Shown here piece after piece: positions 27,179 through 35,971 of a stretch of DNA of 64,000 nucleotides. The translations under genes and the position numbers were made by a program. The stretch comes from Scatomorpha sp964367935 (GTDB lineage: Bacteria; Bacillota; Clostridia; Oscillospirales; Oscillospiraceae). How positions within the stretch are numbered: position 1 is the stretch's first letter; each line of letters opens with the position of its first letter. Location of the stretch: positions 224,054 to 288,053 of the forward strand of contig CAYIYZ010000002.1 in assembly GCA_964367935.1 (NCBI GenBank), written 5' to 3'. The notes beneath the pieces are model-generated. The model saw only the letters and a list, made by a program, of their open reading frames with translations, was not told the origin of the DNA and made no database searches.

Positions 27179-27934
27179 ATGACTAAGAGTAAAAAAATAG
27201 TCAACATTATAGCACCAATGGTAACGTTCTTTTTGATTTTCGCTATATGGGAAGCTGTAGTAGTTGTGCGTGAGATACCGGCATGGCTCTTGCCGAAGCC
27301 GTCAGATATTTTTGTGTCAATGATTGTTAATTTCGGAGATTTCTGGCCGCATATATTCGCCACAATACAGACAGTTTTTATAGGATTCATTATAGCTATA
27401 CCGGTTGGCATACTGCTGGCGTCGTTTATCACGAGTTTCCCGAAGCTCAATATGGCGCTCTCACCGTATATTACTTTCTTGGTGACTACGCCACTAATTT
27501 CACTTGTGCCACTACTCATGCTTATTATGGGCTACGGCATGAATATGAGAGTTTTCGCGGTGGTAATACAGTCATTTGCTGTAATCAACATGAACTCTTG
27601 TACGGGCTTTAATAATGTACCCGTGATACGTCATGAGCTGATGAATTCCATAGGAGCTTCACGTTTGCAGACATATTTGAAGGTAAATTTACCAACGGCG
27701 GCAATGGATATATTTACTGGCGTACGCCTCGCCGGTATATTTGCTACTACAGCATGTATAAGTGTTGAGTATGTTGGCGGAAATACGGGATTGGGGAGCC
27801 AAATCATTAAGTATTCACAGTTTTTGAAGACGACAGAATCGTTTGCATGTATTTTTTATGTAACGGTTATAGGTCTGATGATATATGGGCTGGTGTCTTT
27901 TGCGCAGAAGAAGATAGTGTTCTGGCGCATATAG
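27179..27934 (+). CDS. ABC transporter permease (NitT/TauT type), second subunit
   Basis: 251 residues, about six membrane helices, with the coupling loop 'ELMNSIGASRLQTY'. It is a paralogue of the permease at 25585, with the same family and length but clearly diverged. A GGGGAGGGG ribosome site precedes it. Having two permeases next to two ATPases points to a hetero-tetrameric importer core, whereas most relatives are homodimeric. Confidence 0.9.
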   Translation: MTKSKKIVNIIAPMVTFFLIFAIWEAVVVVREIPAWLLPKPSDIFVSMIVNFGDFWPHIFATIQTVFIGFIIAIPVGILLASFITSFPKLNMALSPYITFLVTTPLISLVPLLMLIMGYGMNMRVFAVVIQSFAVINMNSCTGFNNVPVIRHELMNSIGASRLQTYLKVNLPTAAMDIFTGVRLAGIFATTACISVEYVGGNTGLGSQIIKYSQFLKTTESFACIFYVTVIGLMIYGLVSFAQKKIVFWRI

Positions 27935-27957
27935 TATAGTAGATGAAAGCAGGGGAC

Positions 27958-28347
27958 ATGACGGATAATAAGAGAGCCGGCGGAGCGGTAGCGAAGATGC
28001 TGTCGGTGGTAATGGGACTTATAGGCATAGCGGCGATAATGATAACGGCAAATATGCAAAGAGAAAGTGAACCATTCGGACTCGGAGACTATTCGGACGT
28101 CGATGTAGTAGCAATGGAACAGAGTTTTGCGGAGAGTGGCACGGATTCTGACCTTACGGAGCTGTTAAAGGCGCTGTGTTATAGGGTAGAGGTGCTTGAC
28201 GATGAGACTGTGATTGCAGACATTGAGTTTTACGGTACAGAGCTCTTGGATAGAGCGAAGCAAGGTAGTACGGATTTATCGCTTTTGGACGATGAGGCTG
28301 TGATGCTCGAGTTATTGGAGACTATTCGGCGCTACGGTGCAAGCTAA
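27958..28347 (+). CDS. Small membrane-anchored protein at the end of the importer operon
   Basis: 129 residues from the ATG after CAGGGG; an in-frame ATG at 27943 is also possible. One membrane helix ('MLSVVMGLIGIAAIMI') is followed by an acidic domain of about 90 residues. I do not recognise the family. It is 23 bases behind the second permease and ahead of a strong terminator, so it is the last gene of the operon and may be an accessory subunit of the transporter. Confidence 0.65.
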   Translation: MTDNKRAGGAVAKMLSVVMGLIGIAAIMITANMQRESEPFGLGDYSDVDVVAMEQSFAESGTDSDLTELLKALCYRVEVLDDETVIADIEFYGTELLDRAKQGSTDLSLLDDEAVMLELLETIRRYGAS

Positions 28348-28352
28348 TGTGA

Positions 28353-28401
28353 AAAAGGCAGAGGAGATTGTGTTTGTCAAACACGATCTCCTCTGCCTTT
28401 T
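28353..28401 (+). terminator. Strong hairpin terminator closing the importer operon
   Basis: A 23-bp stem beginning AAAAGGCAGAGGAGAT, with only one G-T pair, and a three-base loop. It ends in CTGCCTTTT. Confidence 0.88.
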
Positions 28402-28455
28402 GAGCAGTCATATTTTTTTAGGTCGAGAATAAGAATTTTAAAAAGGAGGGTTATT

Positions 28456-28695
28456 ATGAATTTTGAAATAATGAAAAATCTCGACATTAAGAAAATAGAC
28501 CGCAGTGAACTTGTCGATATAGCGAATGTACAAATAAAAAATGGAGCAAGTGGTTCAGAACGTTTCCAAGACTATGTAAGTCAAATAAAAAATCCATACT
28601 TCTATAAAGACGGCAAAATAGTGGTGAAGCTAAGCTTTGCTGACACAGGTCGGACGATAGAAGACTGCTTTGCACAGTATCTTCAAGAAATGTAG
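28456..28695 (+). CDS. DUF6870-like small protein upstream of recombinases
   Basis: 79 residues with a good AAAGGAGGG site. The pattern 'LVDIANVQI' ... 'QIKNPYFYKDGKIVVKLSF' ... 'TIEDCFAQYL' matches a small Clostridial family I know as DUF6870, commonly found beside serine recombinases on mobile elements. The function is unknown. It is 20 bases before the first recombinase gene and probably co-transcribed. Confidence 0.65.
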   Translation: MNFEIMKNLDIKKIDRSELVDIANVQIKNGASGSERFQDYVSQIKNPYFYKDGKIVVKLSFADTGRTIEDCFAQYLQEM

Positions 28696-28715
28696 TGTAA
28701 GAGGAGGTATGGTCA

Positions 28716-30038
28716 GTGTCGTGTAGGATGTATAGAGCGCTCGCCTATTGTAGACTTTCTAAAGAGGACGGGGACAAAATTGAGAGTAACAGTATTAGCG
28801 GTCAAAGAGCATGTTGTGAGGAGTATATATTGAGACAGAGCGACATGGAAATAGCGGGCGAAGCGATCGTGGATGATGGTTTCTCGGGTGTGAGTTTTGA
28901 GCGCCCTGGCTTTAGAGCCTTAGAGAAGAAGATGCGTGACGGCGACATAGATTGTGTAGTTGTGCGTGATTTATCGAGGTTTTCGCGCGACTATATAGGT
29001 GCCGGACTATATCTTGAAAGGACATTTCCGGAGCTTGGTGTACGCTTTGTGGCAATAAATGATAACTATGACAGTGCGTATGGCGATGCGGCAACTAATA
29101 GCTTTCTATTGCCATTTAAAAATCTAATAAATGATATGTATTCGAGAGACATATCAGTTAAGGTGCGGACGAGTTTGAATGCAAGACGAAAAAACGGTGA
29201 ATTTGTTGGAGCGTTTTGCCCCTACGGATATAGGCGCTCAGAGACAGAGCGTCAAAGGCTGGAAGTGGATGAGGCGGCGGCAGAAACAGTGAAGTTGATA
29301 TTTTCCTTGTATGGGAGTGGCTGTAGTATTAGAGAAATAGTTACAAGACTAAATATGCTTGCAGTACCCTCGCCCTTGGAATATAAGAATGCTATAGGCG
29401 TAAATATGGAAACAGCTTTCAGAGGGGGAGAGAGGTCGAAGTGGACATATACGGCGGTCAGGCGCATATTAGAAAATGAGGTGTATGTAGGGGTGCTCGT
29501 ACAAGGGAAAAGAAGCAGGGTGAATCATAAGGTGCCGTTTGTGAGAAATGTTGAAACGACAGAGTGGGTGCGTGTTGAAAATACACATGAAGCTATAGTG
29601 TCTACATCCGATTTTATTCTCGTGTCTGAGCTTCTCAGGCGCAATATACGTAGTAGTGCAAGTAAGCGTAATGTGTTTTCGGGTTATGTGTACTGCGGCG
29701 ACTGCGGGGCTGCTATGGTTTGTAAGTCCGTCAGTGCGAGCGGTCGAAAATATTTGTACTATGTTTGCTCTGCGCATAAGCGTGACAGGACTTGCGCATG
29801 GCATAGCATAAGTGAAAATGAGCTACTAAAAGTTGTGCAGACAGCGATAAAGACGCAAATCAGTCTTTCAAAGAGAGCGGATGTTGCGGGTTTGCTGTTA
29901 CAGAACGGTGAGCTTGAGCGTCGTGTGCTGACCGTGCTAATCGACCGAGTACTGGTACATGAGTTTAAGATAGTAGAGATTGTGTTTAGATACGGAGAAG
30001 CTGTCAGAATGGGTAAATGTGAGGATAGAGGTGTATAG
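28716..30038 (+). CDS. Large serine recombinase 1
   Basis: 440 residues from GTG, 7 bases after GAGGAGGT. The resolvase domain (1-150) has the catalytic Ser in 'AYCRLSKED' and Arg residues in 'VVRDLSRFSRDY'. The recombinase domain (about 155-300) follows, then a zinc ribbon with the Cys pair 'YCGDCG' and later Cys residues, and a short coiled coil. Such enzymes integrate and excise phages, ICEs or intervening elements at short att sites. It overlaps the next recombinase gene. Confidence 0.93.
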   Translation: MSCRMYRALAYCRLSKEDGDKIESNSISGQRACCEEYILRQSDMEIAGEAIVDDGFSGVSFERPGFRALEKKMRDGDIDCVVVRDLSRFSRDYIGAGLYLERTFPELGVRFVAINDNYDSAYGDAATNSFLLPFKNLINDMYSRDISVKVRTSLNARRKNGEFVGAFCPYGYRRSETERQRLEVDEAAAETVKLIFSLYGSGCSIREIVTRLNMLAVPSPLEYKNAIGVNMETAFRGGERSKWTYTAVRRILENEVYVGVLVQGKRSRVNHKVPFVRNVETTEWVRVENTHEAIVSTSDFILVSELLRRNIRSSASKRNVFSGYVYCGDCGAAMVCKSVSASGRKYLYYVCSAHKRDRTCAWHSISENELLKVVQTAIKTQISLSKRADVAGLLLQNGELERRVLTVLIDRVLVHEFKIVEIVFRYGEAVRMGKCEDRGV

Positions 30039-31545
30039 GACGGCGATTTATGCAAGGTTGTCGTCAGAAAACAGTGGCAAGGGCGATGGCAAGGATGTGA
30101 TAAGCGGCCAGATTGAGCAGTGCAAAAAATATATAGCAGACAATCCGGCACTTAGACTTGAGGACATTTATGTAGATAACGGAACAACAGGCACAGTGTT
30201 TGAACGCAGGGAGTTTAGTCGTCTAATGACTGATATAGTGAGTGGTAAGATTAATTGCCTTGTAGTCCGAGATCTCAGTCGTTTCGGAAGAAACTATGTG
30301 GAGGTGGGTGAGTATCTTGAACAGGTGTTCCCGAGTTTGGGATTACGTTTCATTTCCGTAAACGAGGGCTACGATAGCTTTGACAGTGAGGGAGCGGAGG
30401 ACAAAATACTAGCAATAGCTCTGCAAAATGTGATAAATACGCTGTACTCAAAGGACATTTCCCTAAAAGTAAAGTCTGCTCATAGAGCGAGGATGGAAGC
30501 TGGCGATTTTAAGAGGAGTACCTTAGCCTATGGCTATATACTAGATGAAACACGTAGGAGAGTAATGGTGGATGAGACAGTGGCAAGTTATGTTAGGCAA
30601 ATGTTTCTGTGGAAGGCTGAGGGTGTGAGCGTCAATGAAATAGTGAAACGACTAAAATTAATGAGAGCGCCAAATCCACGATTTAGAAAGGTGGCAACGG
30701 CTGTGATTAAGTGCGAATCGGAGGGGGAGTACGATTGGCATAGACAAACGGTTAACAACATTTTAAAAAACAGAGCGTATCTGGGACACACAGTATTGGG
30801 TCGCACCGAGCGAGCTTTGTGTAGAGGTGTGAGGTATAGGGTATGTGAAGAGGAATCAAATCTGCTTATACTTGAAAATACACATGCGGCAATCGTAGAT
30901 GTACAGACTTTTAATAGAGTGCAAGAAATATTTCACAAGGCCTCGGAAAGCAATAGAGAGAAAATGAAAAGTTCTGAGCCTTACCGATTGGAGCTTTTAG
31001 ATTTGTTCGATGGCAAAATATGGTGTGCCGATTGTGGCAGTAGAATGTATTTTAAGCGAGAGAAGAAGTCTGAGCAATGGCGAGCAAGTTATAGGTGCAG
31101 TAAGTATGTGAGAAAGGGCGGCGAGTTCTGCACGTCGCACTATATTAAGGCACAAGATTTAAATAGCAAGGTGCTGGCGGCAATTAAATTGCAGGTCAAG
31201 TGTGTGCTTGATTGTGAACGCTTGCTTCAACTTCTTTGCAAAGATGATTTTACAAAGAAGGTAAAGAGTTTGCGATTGAGGGTGAATGCTGCAAGGAGAA
31301 GGTCGGGCGCGGATGAGGAGTGCGCATATTTGAGCGCTGAGCTTGAGAAGGCACTGTCGTGGCGTACAGCGATATGTGAGGCGAAGTGCGGTAGAGATAT
31401 GGAGGGTTTACTTAATCCCATATACGCAGCTACTGAGCTTAGTAAGGGCATGGTTGATAGCTCAATAGAAAGTGTGAAAATACATGATAGTGGGACAATA
31501 GAAATTACAATGCTTTATTCCGATGTTAATAAGGGAGGTGTGTGA
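30031..31545 (+). CDS. Large serine recombinase 2
   Basis: 504 residues if started at the GTG at 30031, which overlaps the previous stop by 8 bases; a GTG at 30019 is also possible. The resolvase domain has the catalytic Ser in 'IYARLSSEN' and 'VVRDLSRFGRNYVEVGEYL'. A recombinase domain, a zinc ribbon ('WCADCGSRMYF') and a coiled coil with a C-terminal tail follow. It is the most complete of the three recombinases. Translation is probably coupled to its neighbours. Confidence 0.92.
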   Translation: MYRTAIYARLSSENSGKGDGKDVISGQIEQCKKYIADNPALRLEDIYVDNGTTGTVFERREFSRLMTDIVSGKINCLVVRDLSRFGRNYVEVGEYLEQVFPSLGLRFISVNEGYDSFDSEGAEDKILAIALQNVINTLYSKDISLKVKSAHRARMEAGDFKRSTLAYGYILDETRRRVMVDETVASYVRQMFLWKAEGVSVNEIVKRLKLMRAPNPRFRKVATAVIKCESEGEYDWHRQTVNNILKNRAYLGHTVLGRTERALCRGVRYRVCEEESNLLILENTHAAIVDVQTFNRVQEIFHKASESNREKMKSSEPYRLELLDLFDGKIWCADCGSRMYFKREKKSEQWRASYRCSKYVRKGGEFCTSHYIKAQDLNSKVLAAIKLQVKCVLDCERLLQLLCKDDFTKKVKSLRLRVNAARRRSGADEECAYLSAELEKALSWRTAICEAKCGRDMEGLLNPIYAATELSKGMVDSSIESVKIHDSGTIEITMLYSDVNKGGV

Positions 31546-32585
31546 TGGAGTGCGGTAAAGTAGCGGTGTACCTTAGGCTGTCTTCGTCGGACGAAGAAAC
31601 GGGAGCGGTAAAGAAGGAGAGTGATAGTATAGCAAGTCAACGCCTACTTATTAATGAGTACTTAAATGCACACGGTGAGCTACGTACATACGAGCGTGTG
31701 GAGTTTTTAGACGATGGATATTCAGGTGTGAATTCGGACAGACCTCAATTAAGTGCAATGATGTCACATGTCCTAAGCGGAGAAGTCGGGGTAATCTGTG
31801 TGAAGGATTTTTCACGATTTTTCAGAAATTATGTAGAGGCGGGGAGATATATAGAGCGTGAGTTTCCGCTACTGGGCATACGCTTTATCTCCATAAATGA
31901 CGGCTATGACAGCAAAGATTATAGGGGGGTAACGGGCGGCAGTGAAATGGTGCTACGTAACATAGTGCATACCGCTTATATTAGGGACGTATCAGAGAAA
32001 ACTAAGGCGGCAAAGAGACAGATGGTGAATCAGGGAAAATTTGTCGGAAGTCATGCGCCCTACGGCTATAAAAAGCATGGCACCATCGGCAATAAGCTTA
32101 TTATAGATGAAAAGTCTTCAGCTATAGTGCGTCGAATATTTGAGGGGGCTTTGGAGGGCAAAAGCACATCGCAAATAGCGGATATTTTAAACAGTGATGG
32201 CGTTCTTACACCCGGGCAGTATTATAGGCAACATAATGAGGGAGACAATAAGTTCTCGTTTATGTCGGAACAAATCTCCTGGGATAGGGGAATGGTGTAT
32301 AGGATACTCACGAACAGACGGTATACGGGAGCTCTCGTGAGCGGAGCTAAGCGGAAGGTGAGTTTGGGGTCAAAAAAGTATGTAAGACAAGTGCCTGTAA
32401 TTGTAGAGGGAGCGTTTGGCGCAGTAGTAACACAAGCAGAATTTTATAGGGCACAGAGTGTGATAAGAACGTCAAAAAAATTTAGTGTTTGTTTAGCACA
32501 AGGCGATACAGTGGAGCTGGCACAGATGGCAGTGGAAGTACAGCCTGATGTACAGCCTGATGTAGAGCCGGACGTAGAGCCCTAA
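31545..32585 (+). CDS. Serine recombinase 3, lacking the zinc ribbon
   Basis: 346 residues; the ATG overlaps the preceding TGA, with GGGAGGTG upstream. The resolvase domain is intact (Ser in 'VYLRLSSSD', 'VKDFSRFFRNYVEAG') and the recombinase domain is present to about residue 305. Instead of a zinc ribbon and coiled coil, the protein ends in repeated 'VQPD/VEPD' units. It may be naturally shortened, a decayed copy, or a helper subunit of the two longer enzymes. Confidence 0.88.
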   Translation: MECGKVAVYLRLSSSDEETGAVKKESDSIASQRLLINEYLNAHGELRTYERVEFLDDGYSGVNSDRPQLSAMMSHVLSGEVGVICVKDFSRFFRNYVEAGRYIEREFPLLGIRFISINDGYDSKDYRGVTGGSEMVLRNIVHTAYIRDVSEKTKAAKRQMVNQGKFVGSHAPYGYKKHGTIGNKLIIDEKSSAIVRRIFEGALEGKSTSQIADILNSDGVLTPGQYYRQHNEGDNKFSFMSEQISWDRGMVYRILTNRRYTGALVSGAKRKVSLGSKKYVRQVPVIVEGAFGAVVTQAEFYRAQSVIRTSKKFSVCLAQGDTVELAQMAVEVQPDVQPDVEPDVEP

Positions 32586-32628
32586 ATTTAGAGTCAGAGT
32601 AAGAGTTTGAGCCGAGAGGCATGATTAA

Positions 32629-32660
32629 GCAGGGGAGTTATACAAACTCCCCTGCATTTT
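32629..32660 (+). terminator. Terminator after the recombinase operon
   Basis: GCAGGGGAGTT pairs with AACTCCCCTGC around a five-base loop, followed by ATTTTAAAA. It separates the recombinases from the amidase gene. Confidence 0.82.
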
Positions 32661-32673
32661 AAAAGGAGTAGAA

Positions 32674-33396
32674 ATGAAATTAGAAAAGTTAATATTAACT
32701 GAGAACAGCTGTTATAAGAGTGGTAAAAGTCATATAGTTAAGGGTTTGATGCTCCATTCGACAGGTGCGAACAACCCGAATTTGAGTAGGTATGTGGGTC
32801 CGGACGACGGCATATTGGGAGCGAACAGGTATAACAATCATTGGAATACAGCACGGCCGGGTGGCACGACAGTGTGTGTGCATGGCTTTATAGGCAAGGA
32901 CAAGTACGGAGAGGTACGCACTTATCAAACCTTGCCCTGGGAAATGGTTGGCTGGCATAGCGGAACAGGCAGTAAGGGGGCAGTGGCGAATGCTAACAAT
33001 AATGGATATTTAGGATTTGAGATTTGTGAGGACGACCTTACGGACGGCGCATACTTCAACGCAGTGTATAGGGAAGCGGTGGAGCTGTTTGCCTACCTTA
33101 GCAAAATGTTTTCACTCAATCCATTGACTAGCATTATATGCCATAGTGAGGGCTATGCAATGGGGATAGCGTCAAATCATGCGGATGTAATGCACTGGTT
33201 CCCAAGGTACGGCAAGAGTATGGATACTTTTAGACAGGACGTGGCTGAAGAGATGGCTAAAGTTGAGGATAAAGTTCAAACTGATGACATTTACAGGGTT
33301 CAAGTAGGTGCGTTTAAGTCAAAGGAGAATGCGGAGAAGTTTTTAGAGACGGTAAAGGACGCAGGGTTAGGCGATGCGTTTATAAAGAACGACTAA
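32674..33396 (+). CDS. N-acetylmuramoyl-L-alanine amidase with SPOR domain (endolysin-like)
   Basis: 240 residues, AAAAGGAG site. Residues 20-190 form an Amidase_2/PGRP-type domain: His in 'GLMLHSTGA' and the later His/Asp of 'NHADVMHWFP' are probable zinc ligands. Residues 203-238 ('YRVQVGAFKSKENAEKFLE') are a SPOR-type peptidoglycan-binding repeat. There is no signal peptide, as in phage endolysins that leave through a holin. It is followed 20 bases later by a small membrane protein that could be that holin. Confidence 0.85.
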   Translation: MKLEKLILTENSCYKSGKSHIVKGLMLHSTGANNPNLSRYVGPDDGILGANRYNNHWNTARPGGTTVCVHGFIGKDKYGEVRTYQTLPWEMVGWHSGTGSKGAVANANNNGYLGFEICEDDLTDGAYFNAVYREAVELFAYLSKMFSLNPLTSIICHSEGYAMGIASNHADVMHWFPRYGKSMDTFRQDVAEEMAKVEDKVQTDDIYRVQVGAFKSKENAEKFLETVKDAGLGDAFIKND

Positions 33397-33415
33397 AGAT
33401 CTGCGAGGGAGTAGT

Positions 33416-34012
33416 ATGCGAAGACGAAATCTCTTGGCAAAATTTAAAATAAGGAATGTGGCGTTTCTGAGCTTAGCGATAATATTTTCGGTGTTACTGA
33501 TTCAGACCTCGCTACTATTGTTTATAGATGCACATTCAAGTGAGGGATTAGAGCAGATGGATGTTGTTTTCCGCACAACTCTCAGCTCTCTGTTTGGTTT
33601 TTTTATAAGCTCTGCGTATACGGGCAAGAAGTCAGAGGGTAAAGGGGGAGATGACCTTAAGACTCCTAAGCAAATAGGTTTTATAGCGGAGGACGCAAAT
33701 TCGAAGATACCGCAAATGAGTTGGGCGTCAGAAAATGAAAAAACGTCAAATTCTGTAAAGTTAGAAAATGCGACAGAGAAGGTTAAAAAAATAAAAACGG
33801 AGCAGAAGAGGGTGCAGGGCAACGGCGTAATTATTGTGTTGTCTGCAGTGTGCCTATTTTGCATAACGATGATGATAGCAGTTCGAAATTTCAGTCATCT
33901 TAGTGCAGATGCCACTTATACTTTGGTAACACTGTCACTGTATAGAGATTTTATATCAAGCAGTATAGGAGCAATAATAGGAATGGCACGCGGTGCGGAT
34001 GAAAAAGCGTGA
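33416..34012 (+). CDS. Membrane protein, possible holin
   Basis: 198 residues with hydrophobic stretches around 15-37 and 53-68, then a polar stretch of about 65 residues, then around 135-157 and near the C-terminus. The long polar insert is unusual for a holin. The only support for a lysis role is its place directly behind an endolysin-like amidase. I do not recognise a named family. Confidence 0.5.
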   Translation: MRRRNLLAKFKIRNVAFLSLAIIFSVLLIQTSLLLFIDAHSSEGLEQMDVVFRTTLSSLFGFFISSAYTGKKSEGKGGDDLKTPKQIGFIAEDANSKIPQMSWASENEKTSNSVKLENATEKVKKIKTEQKRVQGNGVIIVLSAVCLFCITMMIAVRNFSHLSADATYTLVTLSLYRDFISSSIGAIIGMARGADEKA

Positions 34013-34078
34013 AAATGCTTGACAAAAGCGGTCGACGGCACTATGCTCAAGGTATAAAGATAAGTTAGGAGAATAGAC

Positions 34079-34489
34079 ATGAAACCGAAAGTTGCTTTTG
34101 TATGTGTACACAATTCTTGCCGCAGTCAGATGGCTGAAGCTATGGGTAAGATGTTTGCATCGGATGTGTTTGAGTCATATTCAGCGGGTACGGAGTTGCG
34201 TCCGAATATCAATGCGGATGCGGTGCGATTGATGCGCGAGCGTCACGGCGTGGACATGGAGGAGACACAACGAAGTAAGCTCATAGGAGATATACCGCCA
34301 GTGGATATAGTTGTGACTATGGGATGTAACGTGAATTGTCCGTTTTTACCCTGTAAGCATAGGGAAGATTGGGGCTTGGATGATCCCTCGGGCAAAGAAG
34401 ATGAGGCGTTTTACTTTACCATGGACACTATAGAGACGAAGATAAAAGAATTAGCGGAGCGAATAAAGAGCGGAGAACTTCTTAAATAG
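34079..34489 (+). CDS. arsC: Arsenate reductase, thioredoxin-coupled type
   Basis: 136 residues of the low-molecular-weight phosphatase fold. The P-loop 'CVHNSCRSQ' has the CX5R form, and further Cys in 'MGCNVNCPFLPC' include the relay cysteines that pass the disulfide to thioredoxin. 'WGLDDPSG' supplies the general-acid Asp. It reduces arsenate to arsenite in the cytoplasm. No arsR, arsB or acr3 gene lies nearby. A thioredoxin/reductase pair at 38-39 kb could recycle it. Confidence 0.9.
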   Translation: MKPKVAFVCVHNSCRSQMAEAMGKMFASDVFESYSAGTELRPNINADAVRLMRERHGVDMEETQRSKLIGDIPPVDIVVTMGCNVNCPFLPCKHREDWGLDDPSGKEDEAFYFTMDTIETKIKELAERIKSGELLK

Positions 34490-34490
34490 C

Positions 34491-34542
34491 AATAATAAAA
34501 GACAGGGCGTTGAAATATTTCAACGCCCTGTCTTTTATTATT
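34491..34542. terminator. Perfect 52-bp palindromic bidirectional terminator
   Basis: A 26-bp arm followed immediately by its exact reverse complement, starting 2 bases after the arsC stop and ending 4 bases before the stop of the convergent repressor gene. The core is GACAGGGCGTTG, with A-rich and T-rich ends. Confidence 0.9.
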
Positions 34543-34545
34543 AGA

Positions 34546-35295
34546 TTAAGGTAGGGGAGGTGCCTTAGGCATAAGCACCTTACCGAAGCAGAGTAATGCT
34601 TCAGTGGAACCGGAGGAGATGTGTAGGTCGGCATCGCTACGTGCTCTGTTAAGTGAGAAAAGGTAAACATTGCCGGCATAATCTTGGCAATATTGCTTAC
34701 AGACCATGCCGCCTGCGGCATAAAATAGGCCGATATCTCCGTCGTGAATGGTCTCGCCTCGCTTGACAAGAGCGATAGAACCGTCTTTTATAAAAGGTTC
34801 CATGCTGTCGCCACTAATTCTGACAGCGAAATCAGCGGGAACATGTCTCTCGACTTTATGCTCCTCATAATCTTCGCCGATAACGGGTGAGGCATAACCT
34901 GCTGCTGCAGGTGTAGAGTAAAGGGGAATAACTTTCTGTGTGTCTTCAAGTTCGTCAGGTGAGGAGCTCGAAGCTTCGGAGGAATTTATACGTAAGGCTT
35001 CCGCGTCCATAACCAAATCTATGAGGTTTTTACCGTGTACATCTAAGCGTCTGTAGCGCCCGATAAGTTCCATCTCGGCAACACTGGGCATTTCAGGCCC
35101 ATTTCTGTTGTAAAAATAGTCAACAGGAACATCTAATTCGGTGCATAGTCTCAAAAGCAGGTCAAAATCAATCTTCATGCTATCTCTACGAATAATACTA
35201 TACAGAGTCTGCGGTGAGACCTCAGCACGTCGTGCCATCTCGTTAACACTAACATTGCGCTCCTCAAAGAGTTTTTTAAGCGCAGTACCTATCAT
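34546..35295 (-). CDS. LexA/CI-like self-cleaving repressor (XRE helix-turn-helix plus S24 peptidase)
   Basis: 249 residues. An XRE helix-turn-helix occupies residues 5-60 ('MARRAEVSPQTLYSIIRR'). After a linker, the S24 domain shows an Ala-Gly cleavage site in 'PAAAGYASP', the nucleophile in 'SGDSMEPF' and the general base Lys in 'IALVKRGE'. Proteins of this form repress prophage or damage-response genes and cut themselves when RecA is activated. It lies beside the recombinase/amidase module, so it may once have controlled that element, but its operator was not identified. Confidence 0.88.
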   Translation of the reverse strand: MIGTALKKLFEERNVSVNEMARRAEVSPQTLYSIIRRDSMKIDFDLLLRLCTELDVPVDYFYNRNGPEMPSVAEMELIGRYRRLDVHGKNLIDLVMDAEALRINSSEASSSSPDELEDTQKVIPLYSTPAAAGYASPVIGEDYEEHKVERHVPADFAVRISGDSMEPFIKDGSIALVKRGETIHDGDIGLFYAAGGMVCKQYCQDYAGNVYLFSLNRARSDADLHISSGSTEALLCFGKVLMPKAPPLP

Positions 35296-35386
35296 CTTCT
35301 CTCCCCCCCTAAAAACACAATAATCCGGAACAGGGTCTGTTCCCCGTCCCGGATCTCAGTTTACCCCACTATTGCTTTCATGTATC

Positions 35387-35809
35387 TTATTCGGCAGCCA
35401 AACGCTTAAGCTGGAAGCCGACATCAACTATAACTGAATCATTGGGCATAACGAAACTGTATGCACCTTCGGAGTAGTCTAAGCGCAACTGCTCACCCGA
35501 GGCACTAATAACAAAAATGGAAGCCGCCTCATAACCCGGATCCGACTCAACATTTAATGTTACCACTTTGCCTGCTGCAGATACATTGCTACTCACAATA
35601 GCGCCGCCACCGATTTTGTCGGCGATGAGTACTTCGTAAGTGTCGCGATCTCCGAAAATTTCACCCGAAGAAAGTTGTACACCGTCGAAGCCTGACACAG
35701 CGTCGGGTGTCTTAGTGTCCTCGCGTGCCACACGAGACATGGAGACCGCAGCAGTACACATTACCGCTATAATCATTACCATACACACCGTTATCACATT
35801 TCTACGCAT
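35387..35809 (-). CDS. Membrane-anchored or secreted protein with a bacterial-repeat-like domain
   Basis: 140 residues. The N-terminal helix (4-24) is a signal peptide or anchor. The C-terminal part ends with 'YSFVMPNDSVIVDVGF', the typical close of the bacterial-repeat domain found in many Clostridial surface proteins. The ribosome site is weak. The function is unknown. Confidence 0.6.
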   Translation of the reverse strand: MRRNVITVCMVMIIAVMCTAAVSMSRVAREDTKTPDAVSGFDGVQLSSGEIFGDRDTYEVLIADKIGGGAIVSSNVSAAGKVVTLNVESDPGYEAASIFVISASGEQLRLDYSEGAYSFVMPNDSVIVDVGFQLKRLAAE

Positions 35810-35971
35810 TTTTATAACACCCCATAACTAATAAGATTACATAACGTGACTGTTAAAAGATTATAGCACAATCTTATGTAAAGCAACTACGTTTCAGTCA
35901 CAAGATATTACAGGATGTTACAAGCTTCGCATCCAATTTGTAAAATAATGTTATTATTGGAAAAAAATTAA

